A stretch of DNA of 64,000 bases from Phaeotremella fagi (lineage: Eukaryota > Basidiomycota > Tremellomycetes > Tremellales > Phaeotremellaceae): contig BCHU01000002.1 in assembly GCA_001599715.1 (NCBI GenBank), positions 248,001 through 312,000 of the forward strand. The letters are read 5' to 3'. The position numbers and the translations under genes are program-made. Positions 21,320 to 32,631 of this stretch are shown piece after piece; the first letter of the stretch is position 1, and each line of letters opens with the position of its first letter. The notes below the pieces were generated by a model. It saw nothing but the letters and a program-made list of their open reading frames with translations, was not told the origin of the DNA and made no database searches.

Positions 21320-24300
21320 ATGAATTTCTCTCGTTCGACCGATCGACCACTGAGAAGACCAATTGGTAATTTCTATCAAAACATGATTCAACAACCACAA
21401 CCCCAGCCTCAGGGAGTTGATCCTAACCAAAACCAAAATCAGTTACAAAGACCACGAAGTGGGATTGACAATGGACGTAGGAACGATGAAGGTGGTCTCG
21501 AGGGTAATCCTAATGGAGAGGAGAAGAAGGAAGCACCACCTAAACAACGGGTATGTCTTCGTACTTGGCTCTTGCACTAATTGATTAGTTCTACGATTAT
21601 CGTTATGACGACACTGATACGCTTATGAACGAGTTGGAAGAGTTTTATCCGTATATCGAGATGTTGCATGTAGCCAAGAATCCAGAGAAATTCGAATCAT
21701 CTTTCAAAGGTCGTAAGTAGTCTGCTTAATGGTTGTTACTGAATTTCTATAGAATGGACTCAATCACCTCTACATAAACGTAAAGCTTACATCGAAACTC
21801 AACTTGAACTTCTTGAAAGTCCAATACATGAGACCAGGCGTGTTGCACAGGTTCATTTGTTGTATCTTCTACAAGGTGACTACTAGATATTGACCCCTAC
21901 TAATATGATTAGGTACATTCGCTGAAACTGAATCACCCGAGGATCAATTACATTGGATCATGGAGAATGCGAAAACGATCAGATCAGTTGATGGAGTGGC
22001 ATCACTCGTTCAAGGTTTGCAAGAAGCTGCAAGGAGATACGACACTTTGTAGGTATACTTTTGTCCGCTGGCTAACCGTTTCTAGAGATCGAGCCTCAGA
22101 AAAACCAATTTCAACTTCATCACAAGGGCCTTATTCACAATCGTCAAACCCGGTTGATCCGTATGACGACAGGAGTGCAGAACTGATGGATTTCCTGGGG
22201 ATGATATACTTTATCGTTGAAGTTTTCAGAACTGACGAAACTTTTGGTGACGAATTAAGTGAGTGAAACTTTCGAATGACGACTGATGACAGTGGCAATG
22301 ACACCACCGTTACCTCTTGTTTTGTTCCAAATGGTAGCTGGACTCAAAGATAGATTACCGAAGGGATATCCAGTGAAGAAAGTCTTGCTGTTACTCTGGA
22401 AGACTCTGTTAGCTTGTTTAGGTGGTATGAGGGAGGTCACCAAAGCCAAAGCGTTATCCCGAGAACTAGCTGGTCTACCATTAGAAGAAAAGAGTGAGTC
22501 CAGACTAATCCCCTTCCTTACCTTTAGACTTTACCGCTGCGTCGCCTATTGAAATCGCTTCCTTCCGTCGAGACACATCTGTCAAATACCCAACTTTCGC
22601 TCCACCACCTTCTACCATTCACACCGTAGTTCCCGAAGAGAAATTAGCTGAATCGATCAAACCAATACCCGTCAGACCAAACTATCATTCATCTGAGATA
22701 CCGAGATCTTCCCAATCACCTAGACACAGTATCATTCAACCCTCACCACTACCAGCGACACCGGCACCTACACCACCGGCTTCACCCCAAGTCAAACAAA
22801 AGAAACAACAATATCAAACCGATCCGTCTAAACCGTTCATATTCCCTTATTCTAGCTCGATCAATTCAGACAATCCATTAACGAGTTTGGTGCCGTTCGC
22901 GATCGACGAAGCTGATAGGTTATATCAAAAACATGCTTACGTCTCGTTAGGTCTTTTGCAACTCTGGGAAACTCGTGAGGAATGTATGAGAGAGGAACGG
23001 GGTTTGGGTGTTAGCGGGTTGATAGGATTTTCGAATTTAGGTCTAGAGGAGGAAGAAGATTTAGCGGCTGAGGAAGCTTTGAGAAGGGATTGGAAATATG
23101 AAGAGGAGGAGAATGAGTGTAGGGCGAATAAGGATAAGGAAGGGGTTAAACGGGCACAAGAGAAGAGAGCGGCTGCGAGAAGGTTGCATAGGGTTGAAGT
23201 TATTTATGTGAGTGAATGGGATTGAATCGGTCTGATCTTTAGAAATCGACTCTGCCGATCATGCAGAGTTGTGTCATTGTTCTGCTGAAACTTTTATTGG
23301 CAACGGTCACTGGACCAGGTGCTGGGAATTTGAACATCCTCCCAACGGGTTTGATGTCTCCAACACAAGAGGTTCCTAGTGAGTGGTTTGTGCTGGTACG
23401 GAATTAACTGGGATAGCTCTTGAGGATCAGGTACCACGGACAAGAGAAGAGGTCGATATAGCTAGACATCGAGAGATCACCTCAAAAGCTGTTTCCGCTA
23501 TCTTGATACTTACGATGAAATGGTTCAAAGCTTCTCGTATGTCGGCAATAACGGCGATAAACTGATTTTCAGATATCTTGAAATTCCACAATTTCGCTCA
23601 ACTCTTACTAGATTCTAATTGCATTTTACTTGTACTTAAAATGTTTGGTTTGCAGGAGGTATCGCATATTGTCGATGTGAAGAATGAATGGGAGGATTGG
23701 AAGTAGGTCATGTTGACGTTGACATACTGATTCTAGTTTCTTCCGCTATTGTTATCTCAACTGTTCGAGAGCCAAACAAACTCCTCGGCCAGAGGATGAC
23801 CTGGTCAATCAAAAGAAACGAACGACAGCTAGATCAAGATCCGAATCAACCCCCGCAACACCAGGCGACGAAGTTGAAATCATAACCGATTACTCATGGA
23901 GGAATTTTTTCAGTTCAATCAATTTCGTCAAAGTTTTACAGAAAATGACTAAACATCGTGTCCACAGAATTGGGATGCTTGTTCAATACAAATCTTCACA
24001 GATTCTGAAACGAATGTTGAAAGTTAAACAACCCATGTTACAGCTTCAGGTTTTGAAATTGATTAAAAGTCAGATGCCTTATAACGGACGTAAATGGAGA
24101 CAGGGTTAGTGTTATCTCATTGGGTGTCACTAACGTTTTAGCCAATATGAAGGTTATCACTTCGATCTACCTAAATTGTCGTCCTGATTTACGAGATGAA
24201 TGGTTGGCTGGTGCTGATGTTGATGCAGAGTTAGAAGGGGCTGTCGTGAGTGTTACCATTGGCTCCATCTGACCGTTAGCCGCAAGAACACGCTTTACGA

Positions 24301-25197
24301 TTGTTGAATCAATTCTACAATAAACGACATTACGCATCGTACCTCGTACCTCTATCTCTTCCTGAACCCGCTCACAAAAGATCCGATTCAACGTCCGCAG
24401 TGATTCTTGAAGATCCAGCACTTCAAGCGGTTTCCCAGACTCATCACAGACCCTCGTTGTCGTCGGACGCAGATGTTTTCCCACCGAATCGATCAGCACC
24501 AGAAACATCTGTGTTACCTTATAACCCCGATGGAATGATCGATTATTGGATCCACGAATACGAAGATGTGCTATCTCAGGTATTTGGGGACGGTGAATTC
24601 ACAGATGACAGTATACCGTGGGGTGGAATCGATGCCAGCGGGAGTGATCCGACTTCACCCACCAGTCCAGGATTCTTTTCTAGGGGTGCACCAGGTCCTG
24701 CTGAACGTAACGATGTAGCTTGGAATCGATTGGGTGAAATTATGAGAGCGAAAGGTGGGAGGGAAGATGAAGATGGGATTTCGGATTCTGAGAGTGTCGT
24801 GTCGATTGGGGAATTGGGTGAAGAGGCGAGATACAATTCTGGGTTGGGTGAACGAAGAGTCAGTAGTGTCTTTGCTGGGATGCAGAGAAGGAAAAGTGGT
24901 GAAGGGGAGAATACCTGGGAGGTAAGTTGTGGATCATGATTGTCATGCTGATCCGAGTAGCACATGTCACCAACGACTCTGTCGCTTTTACCACGATCAC
25001 CATCGGATAGACGTAGATCATCAGGTGGATCACCACTTCGACCTGTGTTACCTGGTTCTCATGGACTTCATTTAGATGCTGACGTGTTTGAAGAAGAGGA
25101 ATTGAGAGGTCCGATGCCGATCGCTAGAGCTACTGAGGATGAGGAGGAGAGGAATTTCGGTGCTGTTGACGAAGTTGAATATGCTTATGGGGAGTGA
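21320..25197 (+). CDS. FAR11: STRIPAK complex protein FAR11 / STRIP1-2 family
   Basis: Large protein (about 1,100 residues) with many short introns. Exon 1 runs from 21320 to about 21550 and the next exon reads FYDYRYDDTDTLMNELEEFY, the start of the N1221 domain of striatin-interacting proteins. Further conserved stretches are YLLQGTFAETESPEDQLHWI, LMDFLGMIYFIVEVFRTD and, after a proline-rich linker, PFAIDEADRLYQKHAYVSLG. The C-terminal DUF3402 part includes KVLQKMTKHRVHRIGMLVQY, QMPYNGRKWRQ, TSIYLNCRPDLRDEWLAG and LLNQFYNKRHY. The last exon starts HMSPTTLS at about 24961. FAR11 scaffolds PP2A/STRIPAK, which controls mating, growth and mitosis signalling. Internal exon borders were only partly checked, so the span is sure but the exact protein is not. 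Confidence 0.92.
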
Positions 25198-25345
25198 TTA
25201 GTTCATGATGTATAGAAGTGCCACATTCAATTTTATCAGGCCGCGTGGCCAATACACTGAACGTTCAACGGCAAAAAACGAATCATACCTCGATCTACTT
25301 TCAAAGCAATCTTTATAAGCACATTCTCCCAAGTCTACAACCACA

Positions 25346-26532
25346 ATGAACAGTCAACAAGGTAGAGAAGCTTTCCAAAAACTCGCCCAGAACCTTAACA
25401 GGATGGCGAGGAATAGTGCTGGTGGTGGTGGGAACGGTAGATCGGGCGGTGGTGGTGGTGGGATGCCAGGTGGGATTCGTGGGTTCATGGCAGGAGGTGG
25501 ATTATTGGTTACCTTGGCAGTTGGTGGTTTAGCTATTAATCAGAGTTTATTCAATGGTACGTTTGAGGTTGTGGATTTGGATTTCATGTGCTGATTGGGT
25601 ATTAGTCGATGGTGGTCATCGGGCAATCAAATATTCAAGACTTCATGGAATCAGATCAGACATCTATCCTGAAGGTACTCATTTCGTCGTATGTCTTTAT
25701 CAGTTTTAGCTGGCTGTTGGTTCTGACCACGACCATGGTTAGATCCCTTGGTTCGAATCACCGATCATTTACGACGTTCGTGCGAAACCTAGAAATATCG
25801 CTTCGTTGACTGGTACCAAAGATCTTCAAATGGTGCGTTTAGGTTTTCATTGATCAATTGCTAATCGATCACAGGTCAACATCACTTGTCGTGTACTCTC
25901 CAGACCTTCTGTTAACGATTTACCTACAATGTAAGTATTCCTCTTGGTGACCGGACTAACACCTTAGCTACCGAGAATTGGGAACCGATTACGACGAAAG
26001 AGTTCTTCCATCGATCGTCAACGAAGTTCTCAAATCTGTCGTTGCCCAATTCAACGCTTCCCAATTAATAACTCAAAGAGAGATGGTTTCCCGTCTAGTT
26101 CGAGAAAACCTCATGCGTCGAGCTAAAAGATTCAATCTGATCCTTGACGACGTCTCGATCACCCACGTAGCTTTCTCACCTGAATTCACCCATGCCGTCG
26201 AAGCTAAACAGGTAGCTCAACAGATCGCTCAACGTGCGGCGTTCTTGGTTGATCAGGCTATCCAGGAGAAACAGAGTATTATAGTTAGGGCACAGGGTGA
26301 AGCTAAATCTGCTGAACTTATTGGGGAGGCTGTTAAGACGAATAGAGCTTTCTTGCAACTTAGACGTTTGGAGGCGGCGAGGGAAATCGCTACTACTCTC
26401 AGTCAAAGTGGTAACAAGGTCATGTTGGATGCCAAGAGTTTGTTGTTGAATGGTGAGTTTTGGGTTGGGTCGTCGTTCTGACTTTATACAGTTGCTGAGG
26501 AGGATAACATGCTTGCACCTTCCAGAAAATAG
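25346..26532 (+). CDS. PHB2: Prohibitin 2 (inner mitochondrial membrane scaffold)
   Basis: 321 residues from six exons: 25346-25556, 25606-25688, 25743-25832, 25875-25930, 25968-26452 and 26492-26532, all in frame. After a Gly-rich N-terminus (near residues 28-45) there is one membrane anchor ([19 protein letters not shown]). Then follow [50 protein letters not shown] and [20 protein letters not shown]. The SPFH domain is followed by a coiled coil ([18 protein letters not shown]). Prohibitin 1 and 2 form ring complexes that hold m-AAA protease and cristae components. The Gly-rich stretch is longer than in yeast Phb2. Confidence 0.97.
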
Positions 26533-26704
26533 TTTTGGTCAAAAAAGGAAAGAAAAGTTGACAACTAGGTTATGAATGTTTATATGAGATTATGCACCTT
26601 TCAATCAAGTTTACATCAAGTGTTTGGTATCACATTACAAACTCGCTACAGGATATTCGGATGGAAACACTAATGTTACAAATCTCTAGACCATCCAAAA
26701 CTCA

Positions 26705-27622
26705 TCAAGCCAACAAAGCCGCTCTCCATCTTGTAGCTTCATACCCCCAACCAAAATGAATAACAGCAGCACCAAGAACTAACCAAGTAGCCTGACCCCA
26801 ATAAACGCTCACTCCAGTCTCTTGACCCGAAGGTAGAGTTTGAAGAGGGACGTTCGAACCCGTTGTATTCCCAATGACAGCTGCTTGAGCAACAAACGCT
26901 ATCCAAGTGAACCTGTGGTTTTTTTTATTAAACATCCATACGATGTAAGGTGATTACTCACAGGAAACAGGTTGTTACAGAGATAAAATGGATTTGACAT
27001 AACGAATATAATTTATCTTTGTTCGGTTCAGGGGATTTTCGGAATGAATATCTGATCGTGTAGGCATGATGAAGGCCTGAGATGGTGACTAATGCGAATG
27101 CTTACAGTATTTCATCAGTTGACAATTTTACCTTTTTTTAGTACGTACCAACGACTGAGGTTACTGCTACTCTCGACAATGTGAAATTTATATTGTTGGG
27201 GATTGAGAATCCGAAATAGTTTTGGGGGATTTGATATTGCCAACCTCGAAAGACGCAACCGAGGTCTCTGTTTTGATTTCAGTATTTTGGCACTGCAGTG
27301 ATAGGTTGATTTACCCAGTGATAACCAAGTTGGTGACGTTGTATCCACAACTAGATTTAGACTTAGCAACACCCTCAAACACAGTCGGTAGTTTACTCAC
27401 TAGTCCTGCGTCCCGAAACGGATCTTGACATTTCAATTTGTCGTATCAGTATTTGGAAAGAAAGATTGAATTCGAAACTGGTTTGTCACTCACGACTTCA
27501 GTTGCGGTGTTAACACTGACATACCAAACACTATCAGCGCTTGCGAACGATGCCACTGCCAATAGTACCATTGAGATCAAGGGGTAGCCTAGATGATATG
27601 GTAGACCTGTTGTACGGACCAT
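26705..27622 (-). CDS. Four-TM Sur7/claudin-like membrane protein
   Basis: 217 residues reconstructed from six exons: 27494-27622, 27401-27423, 27315-27350, 27149-27267, 26962-27100 and 26705-26912. They sum to 654 nt. Exons 2 and 3 are only 23 and 36 nt. Topology: TM1 (about residues 11-32, YPLISMVLLAVASFASAD), a long extracellular loop with N-glycosylation sites (NVTN, NINFT) and Cys residues, TM2 (VAVTSVVAFALVTISGL), TM3 (FISVTTCFLFTWIAFVAQ) and TM4 (ATWLVLGAAVIHFGW). This is the arrangement of fungal Sur7/PalI claudin-like proteins of the plasma membrane. The assignment rests on topology, since I see no decisive motif. Confidence 0.65.
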
Positions 27623-28048
27623 CTTGGATGGGAGAGAATGATGGTAGATGAAGATGTGGATTCGACTTTCAATGACGGATACTTTGTAGTGGATTCTAGC
27701 TGGGTCTGAATTCTGAGAATGATTTTTTGTGAAAGGATCTGGCTTGGTTTTTATGACGAAGTTCTTCGATAACTTAGTAGAACGGACAATGAAAGGATGG
27801 TTTGGATGACAGAAAATTAACACATTTGCAGATTTCAGACACAAGCTTACGACAGGTCTTCCAATGAGAAGGACGACAGTTGCAGCTAGCATGCAAGTCC
27901 TTTCTACAGCGTATCGAAGGCTGTGGACTACTCTCATTCATATAGTGCAGTGAATTCCTTGTCTTCTGTTCTTGTTTTTCACATCCAACACTCAACAAAA
28001 CTTTCCTCTCACGCTCTAATCACTACTAAACGACAATATCTTCAAGTC

Positions 28049-29200
28049 ATGTCCGATATCAATATAACTTCTACTCCCCAAACCAGAAATGGTCTCACTA
28101 CACATGATAAATTCTTCGTCACGGAAGACTTTGATCAAGTTTTCGAATCAAATCCAGCTCTTCGAAATGTCAGTGAAGATCTCAGAGCGTCTCTTAAATA
28201 CGGAAGTCTCAATAACGCAGTTTTTTTTACTGATACAGACGGGTTGACCGTTACTTCAATCTCTCCCGATTCAACAGGTGAATAAACTTTCATCATGCTC
28301 ACGAAAGCTATCGCGGAAGACGACACTTCGATCGCAACCATGGAATCAAGGTTCAAAGATCTTTCAAGTGGAACTTTCGAAGAACTTGTCAAAGCTCTGG
28401 TCTCCCCAACTGACCGCTATCAACACAATTCACCTAATTCAGAGCTTATCGAGCATAAGCTCCTCTATCCATTCGGCGATAAAAGGAGCGAGGCATTTGA
28501 AAAAGCTCATTCTCTCGTCAAGGCACTCCTTTCAAATGGTCTTTATCAGAATCATCGTCATTCACTCGCCCCGTTGATTCTTTCGAATGGTCGTAATCAG
28601 ATTCATCATCGCAACACTCAGAGTATCGTAAAAGTACGACTGATCAACGATGTGATAGTCAAGACAGATGCCGAATCAGAGTTCAACTCTTGGTCCACGG
28701 ATCAGGGGATGGTGACTGAGTGCGGAAGCTTCGTCGTTGCGGATAACGAGTGTACGTTTTGGGAACTTTTTTCAGCTCGTCTACCTGGCATGTCTTTACT
28801 CAGTACGATTCCCGGTATTTTCGACAAGGTCATCGCTTTTCAAACAGATGAAATTAAAACACAGGTGTTAATTTTGCAGATGACGCCACAGCGAAGCAAA
28901 TCTAAGACAATCTATTTCGAGATCTCCTCAGTCAGTCATAGAAGTGATGAAGAAGACGTTGGATTCACCAGGTCATATGTTCTCAAGTCCACTTGCAAGT
29001 CCGCCGAGGATTTAGCAAGATCATTGGTTCATCCCTATGATCTTTGTTATCAAGAGCTTCACAAAGACAGTGATGCAACGGAAGCGTTGCTGAAACCATT
29101 CGGTGAAGATGGTGTTGGGGGGGACGCTTTGAAATTGGCAACTGTTCTGCTTTATAATAAGACCTTCCGAGAGATTATCTATTATGATGGTGTTGATTAA
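28049..29200 (+). CDS. Unrecognised soluble protein with an internal repeat
   Basis: 373 residues if the 30-nt intron 28278-28307 is removed (exons 28049-28277 and 28308-29200). Without splicing, the first ORF stops at once and the second could start at 28295. Two regions resemble each other: residues ~110-165 (FEELVKALVSPTDRY ... LLYPFGDKRSEAFEKAH) and ~315-370 (AEDLARSLVHPYDLCY ... LLKPFGEDGVGGDALKLA). Each ends in a helix with LL..N. No signal peptide or membrane helix is seen. I do not recognise the family. Expression is plausible because the reading frame is long and codon use resembles its neighbours. Confidence 0.65.
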
Positions 29201-29333
29201 AGGGGAGAGATGGATTTTCCTTGCAGTTCTTTGAAATAATGTTCCACTGAAGTTTGATCACATGCTTGATTCTAACTTACAAGTACAAGTACAAGCAGTT
29301 CATGCCACTTTTCGTTTGCCACGAATATGAGCT

Positions 29334-29341
29334 CCACGTCA
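29334..29341 (+). promoter_or_regulatory. Candidate unfolded-protein-response element upstream of PDI
   Basis: CCACGTCA, the reverse complement of TGACGTGG (the core bound by XBP1/ATF6-type bZIP factors), lies 116 bp upstream of the PDI start. A single 8-mer is weak evidence, but the target gene fits. Confidence 0.35.
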
Positions 29342-29456
29342 TACCAACACCACCCAGCATTCAATTCAATTGGAACGAAAGATCATTTTGATATTCTACA
29401 ACTACATTCTTTTACTTGCATCTTATCAGAGTAATCAGCAAGGAGACAAATACAAA

Positions 29457-31241
29457 ATGAGACTCTCACTATCTATCTCAGCCATAGTACTGAGCTTAGC
29501 AACTTTCGTAGCTGCTAGTAACGTCGTCGAACTTGACGATGATAATTTTGACGATGTAAGTGGCGTGTAAAGTGTATATATGGGCGACCTGTTGACTATC
29601 AGCTAGATCATTGGTAAAGGAAAACCAGCCCTAGTAGAATTGTGAGTGTACCTTTATTTAGTGATGTTCAACCTACTAAATCCAATCGTTTAGCTACGCC
29701 CCGTAAGTCGGATCCAATTCCATCTCAAATCTCTGCTGACAAATCAAAGTTGGTGTGGACATTGCAAGAATCGTATGTCTCTCATCCCTGCCTTTCAGTA
29801 GATACTGACTATCTTCAGTTGCACCCGTTTACGAACAATTGGCTGACGCCTTCCCCACCGTAAGTAGCTGTTCAAAATTCTCTGGACATCCGCTCAATCC
29901 ACACAGGACAAGGTGATCATCGCAAAGACTGATGCTGATGGAGTTGGACGAAGTTTGGGATCTAGATTCGGTGTCAAAGGTTTCCCAAGTCAGTCGATAA
30001 CCAACGTTTTGCTCTTCATCAATCAACTAACTGAATCATTCGCAGCTCTCAAATGGTTCCCTGCTGGTTCAGTGGACGCCGTCGATTACTCATCCGGACG
30101 TGATCTCGAATCTCTTGCTAAATTGTAAGTTTATGGTGAACGTTGATTTACCTTAGCTAACAATCTTCTAGTGTTGCCGAAAAATCTGGTGTTAAATCTA
30201 AAATCAAGCCTGCTGCCCCACCTGCCGCCGTTCAACTTGATAGCTCAAACTTTGATGATATTGCTTTGGACACCGAGAAGGATGTTCTCGTTGCGTTCAC
30301 CGCTCCATGGGTGAGTAAAGCGATGACAAGGAGATGCATTACTGACACCTCCTCAGTGTGGCCACTGCAAGGTCAGCTCTACCATCACGTCTTGAACCTC
30401 CCTAACCCTTTTCAGACTCTAAAACCCACATACGAGAAAATCGCACGAGCCTTTGCTTCTGAATCAAACGTCGTCGTCGCACAAATGGACGCGGATGATG
30501 TTGAGAACAAACCAATCGCCTCAAGATACGGCGTAACAAGTTTCCCAACTATCAAATTCTTCCCTAAAGGAGGAAAAGAACCTTTTGCATACGACACTGG
30601 TAGATCGGAGGCTCAATTCGTTGAGGTATGTCGATTGATGCAGCACCTCCATTACCTCCACTGACTCTAGCCTAGTTCCTTAACGAAAAATGTGGTACCC
30701 ACCGAACTGCTTCAGGTCTCCTTTCAGCCGCTGCGGGTAAACTTCGTGAACTTGATACTCTTGCTCAAAACTTCTTTGTTGCCAACCTCCCAGAGCGTCC
30801 TGCTGTTTTAGACAAGGCCAAGGAATACCTCACTGGAGTCGCTACTGCCGCCGCTGACAAGAAGGCAAACATCAGTGCCTCGTACTATGTCAAAGCCATG
30901 GAGAGAGTATTAGAAAAGGGTGAAGGATGGTTGTCCAAGGAACAAGCCAGGTGAGCGTTTACCATGATACAGAAGCAAAGACCTAACTCTGGCGTAGAAT
31001 TGCGAATCTGCTCTCATCCCCATCATTGGCACCCACCAAACTTGACGAACTCAAGATCAAAGCCAACATTCTTTCTTCCTTCGCTGCTAGCAAGCTCGAA
31101 GAACTTGAGGACGCCACTGGAGACGTTTTAGAGGATGCCGTGGATGCAGCCAAGAAACTTCCAGGTCAAGCTGTTGAGGGTGTCGACGCGTTTGTGAAGA
31201 TGATGGAGGAGACTGGTGGGAAAATCAAGGAGGAGCTTTAA
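29457..31241 (+). CDS. Protein disulfide isomerase, two thioredoxin domains plus ERp29c-like C-terminus
   Basis: Signal peptide MRLSLSISAIVLSLATFVAA, then thioredoxin domain a with active site WCGHCKNLAPVYEQL and domain a' with WCGHCKTLKPTYEKI, FPTIKFFPKGGKEPF. A helical C-terminal domain (LLSAAAGKLRELDTLAQNFF ... ASYYVKAMERVLEK) is of the ERp29c type found in PDI-D/ERp38 proteins. The end KEEL is a KDEL-like ER retention signal. The first active site is assembled from tiny exons: 29607-29641, a 9-nt exon 29694-29702 (YAP), and 29750-29772 (WCGHCK). In the second domain CGHCK alone is a 15-nt exon (30357-30371). The enzyme catalyses disulfide formation and isomerisation in the ER lumen. Confidence 0.95.
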
Positions 31242-31966
31242 GATCTTGGAGATTGAGTAGACGATGGAAGAAGTCGAGAAGCGAAATGCATGACAATACC
31301 ATTGCTTCTGGATCGACGTTACTCATGCCAGCCAACTTTGGAGTGAGGAGTCGCGACTGGTTCGAATTGTACTGTGCTAACAGCGTTTGACAAATGGCTA
31401 TCAACGTATGAAAAAGCAATTCTAGACCATCTCACAAAAGACGACAAGAGTTTTTCGTTAAACCCATGCAGGTAAACAGATCCATATACTCGATGTAGTA
31501 AAATAACAAAAATGAGACATGGCAAAATAGGAACATGGAACGCCAACTTTAATCAGGGAACTACCAACAGACGAGGTATATGGTTGAATCTGCAATCGAA
31601 GATCATCCTAAGTACTTGTTTGTCGTTCTTTCCTTCGATCGTGTTCTGCATGACGAATTCCTGTTCACTTACTTACACCAATCGAAGCACAGTTACAGTC
31701 AAGAAGGAACGGTTTTCAAGGAAACAGTTCTATTGTTTTTTTTCATTATGAACGTTCCTGAATTTCGGTTTGGCTTATAATAGATATTTTCGCAGTATGA
31801 CTGAAATATATAAAGATCATCAGAATGTTTTATTATTATTGACCAACGTTCTTCCCCAGAATTCAACTTACCACCTAATAATCGAAAACAAAGCGTATCT
31901 AAACAAAACGGCAACAAACTGCGGTAATCCATTCAAAAGCAAACACCTATATTATCCTTTGAAACA
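31242..31966. other. Intergenic between PDI and the small peptide
   Basis: About 0.7 kb, AT-rich, with short overlapping ORFs on both strands (for example 31319-31546 minus and 31512-31751 plus) that lack recognisable domains. I see nothing certain. Part is PDI 3' UTR. Confidence 0.4.
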
Positions 31967-32113
31967 ATGCGATTCACTACACTAGTCTGCTGCTTAACTT
32001 TCATCATGGCACTCACGGTTTTATCGGTACCTACGACGAAGAGGGTGATAAGACAAACGACGAGGGAAGAGGTGGTACATAGAATGGCTGCTAGGCGGAC
32101 AGAGTTGTTCTGA
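31967..32113 (+). CDS. Candidate 48-residue secreted peptide precursor
   Basis: An intron-free ORF with context ACAATG. It starts MRFTTLVCCLTFIMALTVLSVP, a well-formed signal peptide (Arg, then about 18 hydrophobic residues, then a small-residue cleavage site). The short basic remainder is TTKRVIRQTTREEVVHRMAARRTELF, given here as two pieces: TTKRVIRQTTREE and VVHRMAARRTELF. It has KR and RR dibasic sites that Kex2-type proteases could cut. No family is recognised. A chance ORF of this length is possible, so the call rests on the signal peptide. Confidence 0.45.
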   Translation: MRFTTLVCCLTFIMALTVLSVPTTKRVIRQTTREEVVHRMAARRTELF

Positions 32114-32631
32114 TCCAGTTCATTATTGCACGTTGTATGCTTCGATATTTTACTGTACGTGTCAAATTTGGAATCAATCGTTTAAACATACTGATCGAAG
32201 ATTCAGTATTCTACATGTTCATCTATACCCACATTCGATATTCAAGTTGTACACGCACAACCACACTTTACCACGCAATTCCTTTATACCGAATAGATTT
32301 ATCTTGGGTTTTCTGATTAGATTGTATTTCCTATGACACGACATTTACTACAGAGATTTCTTGTTCATGTATGAATTCTCCCATTTGATTTCTCATAATA
32401 CCTGTCTGTGTGGTCATGGTTGATTATGCTTCAGTGACTTGATATGAGTGTCCAGCTCAATAGCATTCCTACAGAGTGATTCTAGTTCTTGTCATCATCT
32501 AAGCCATAGATACCAAAGTGCCACAATTGATTTGTTACTTGCGCGTCGTTTCGTCACTGTCAGACAACTACCAGAGAGAATCATTATTGCCCTTTTTATC
32601 AACCATCTATTCATACATTCATCCAATCACA
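32114..32631. other. RPN3 upstream region
   Basis: About 0.5 kb, AT-rich, with no supported gene. It presumably contains the terminator of the small-peptide gene, if that is real, and the RPN3 promoter. Confidence 0.4.

Noticed and set aside
29642..29863. ORF 29642-29863 inside the PDI gene
   Set aside because: It reads through introns of PDI. The true frame is restored only by removing them, giving the CGHC site.
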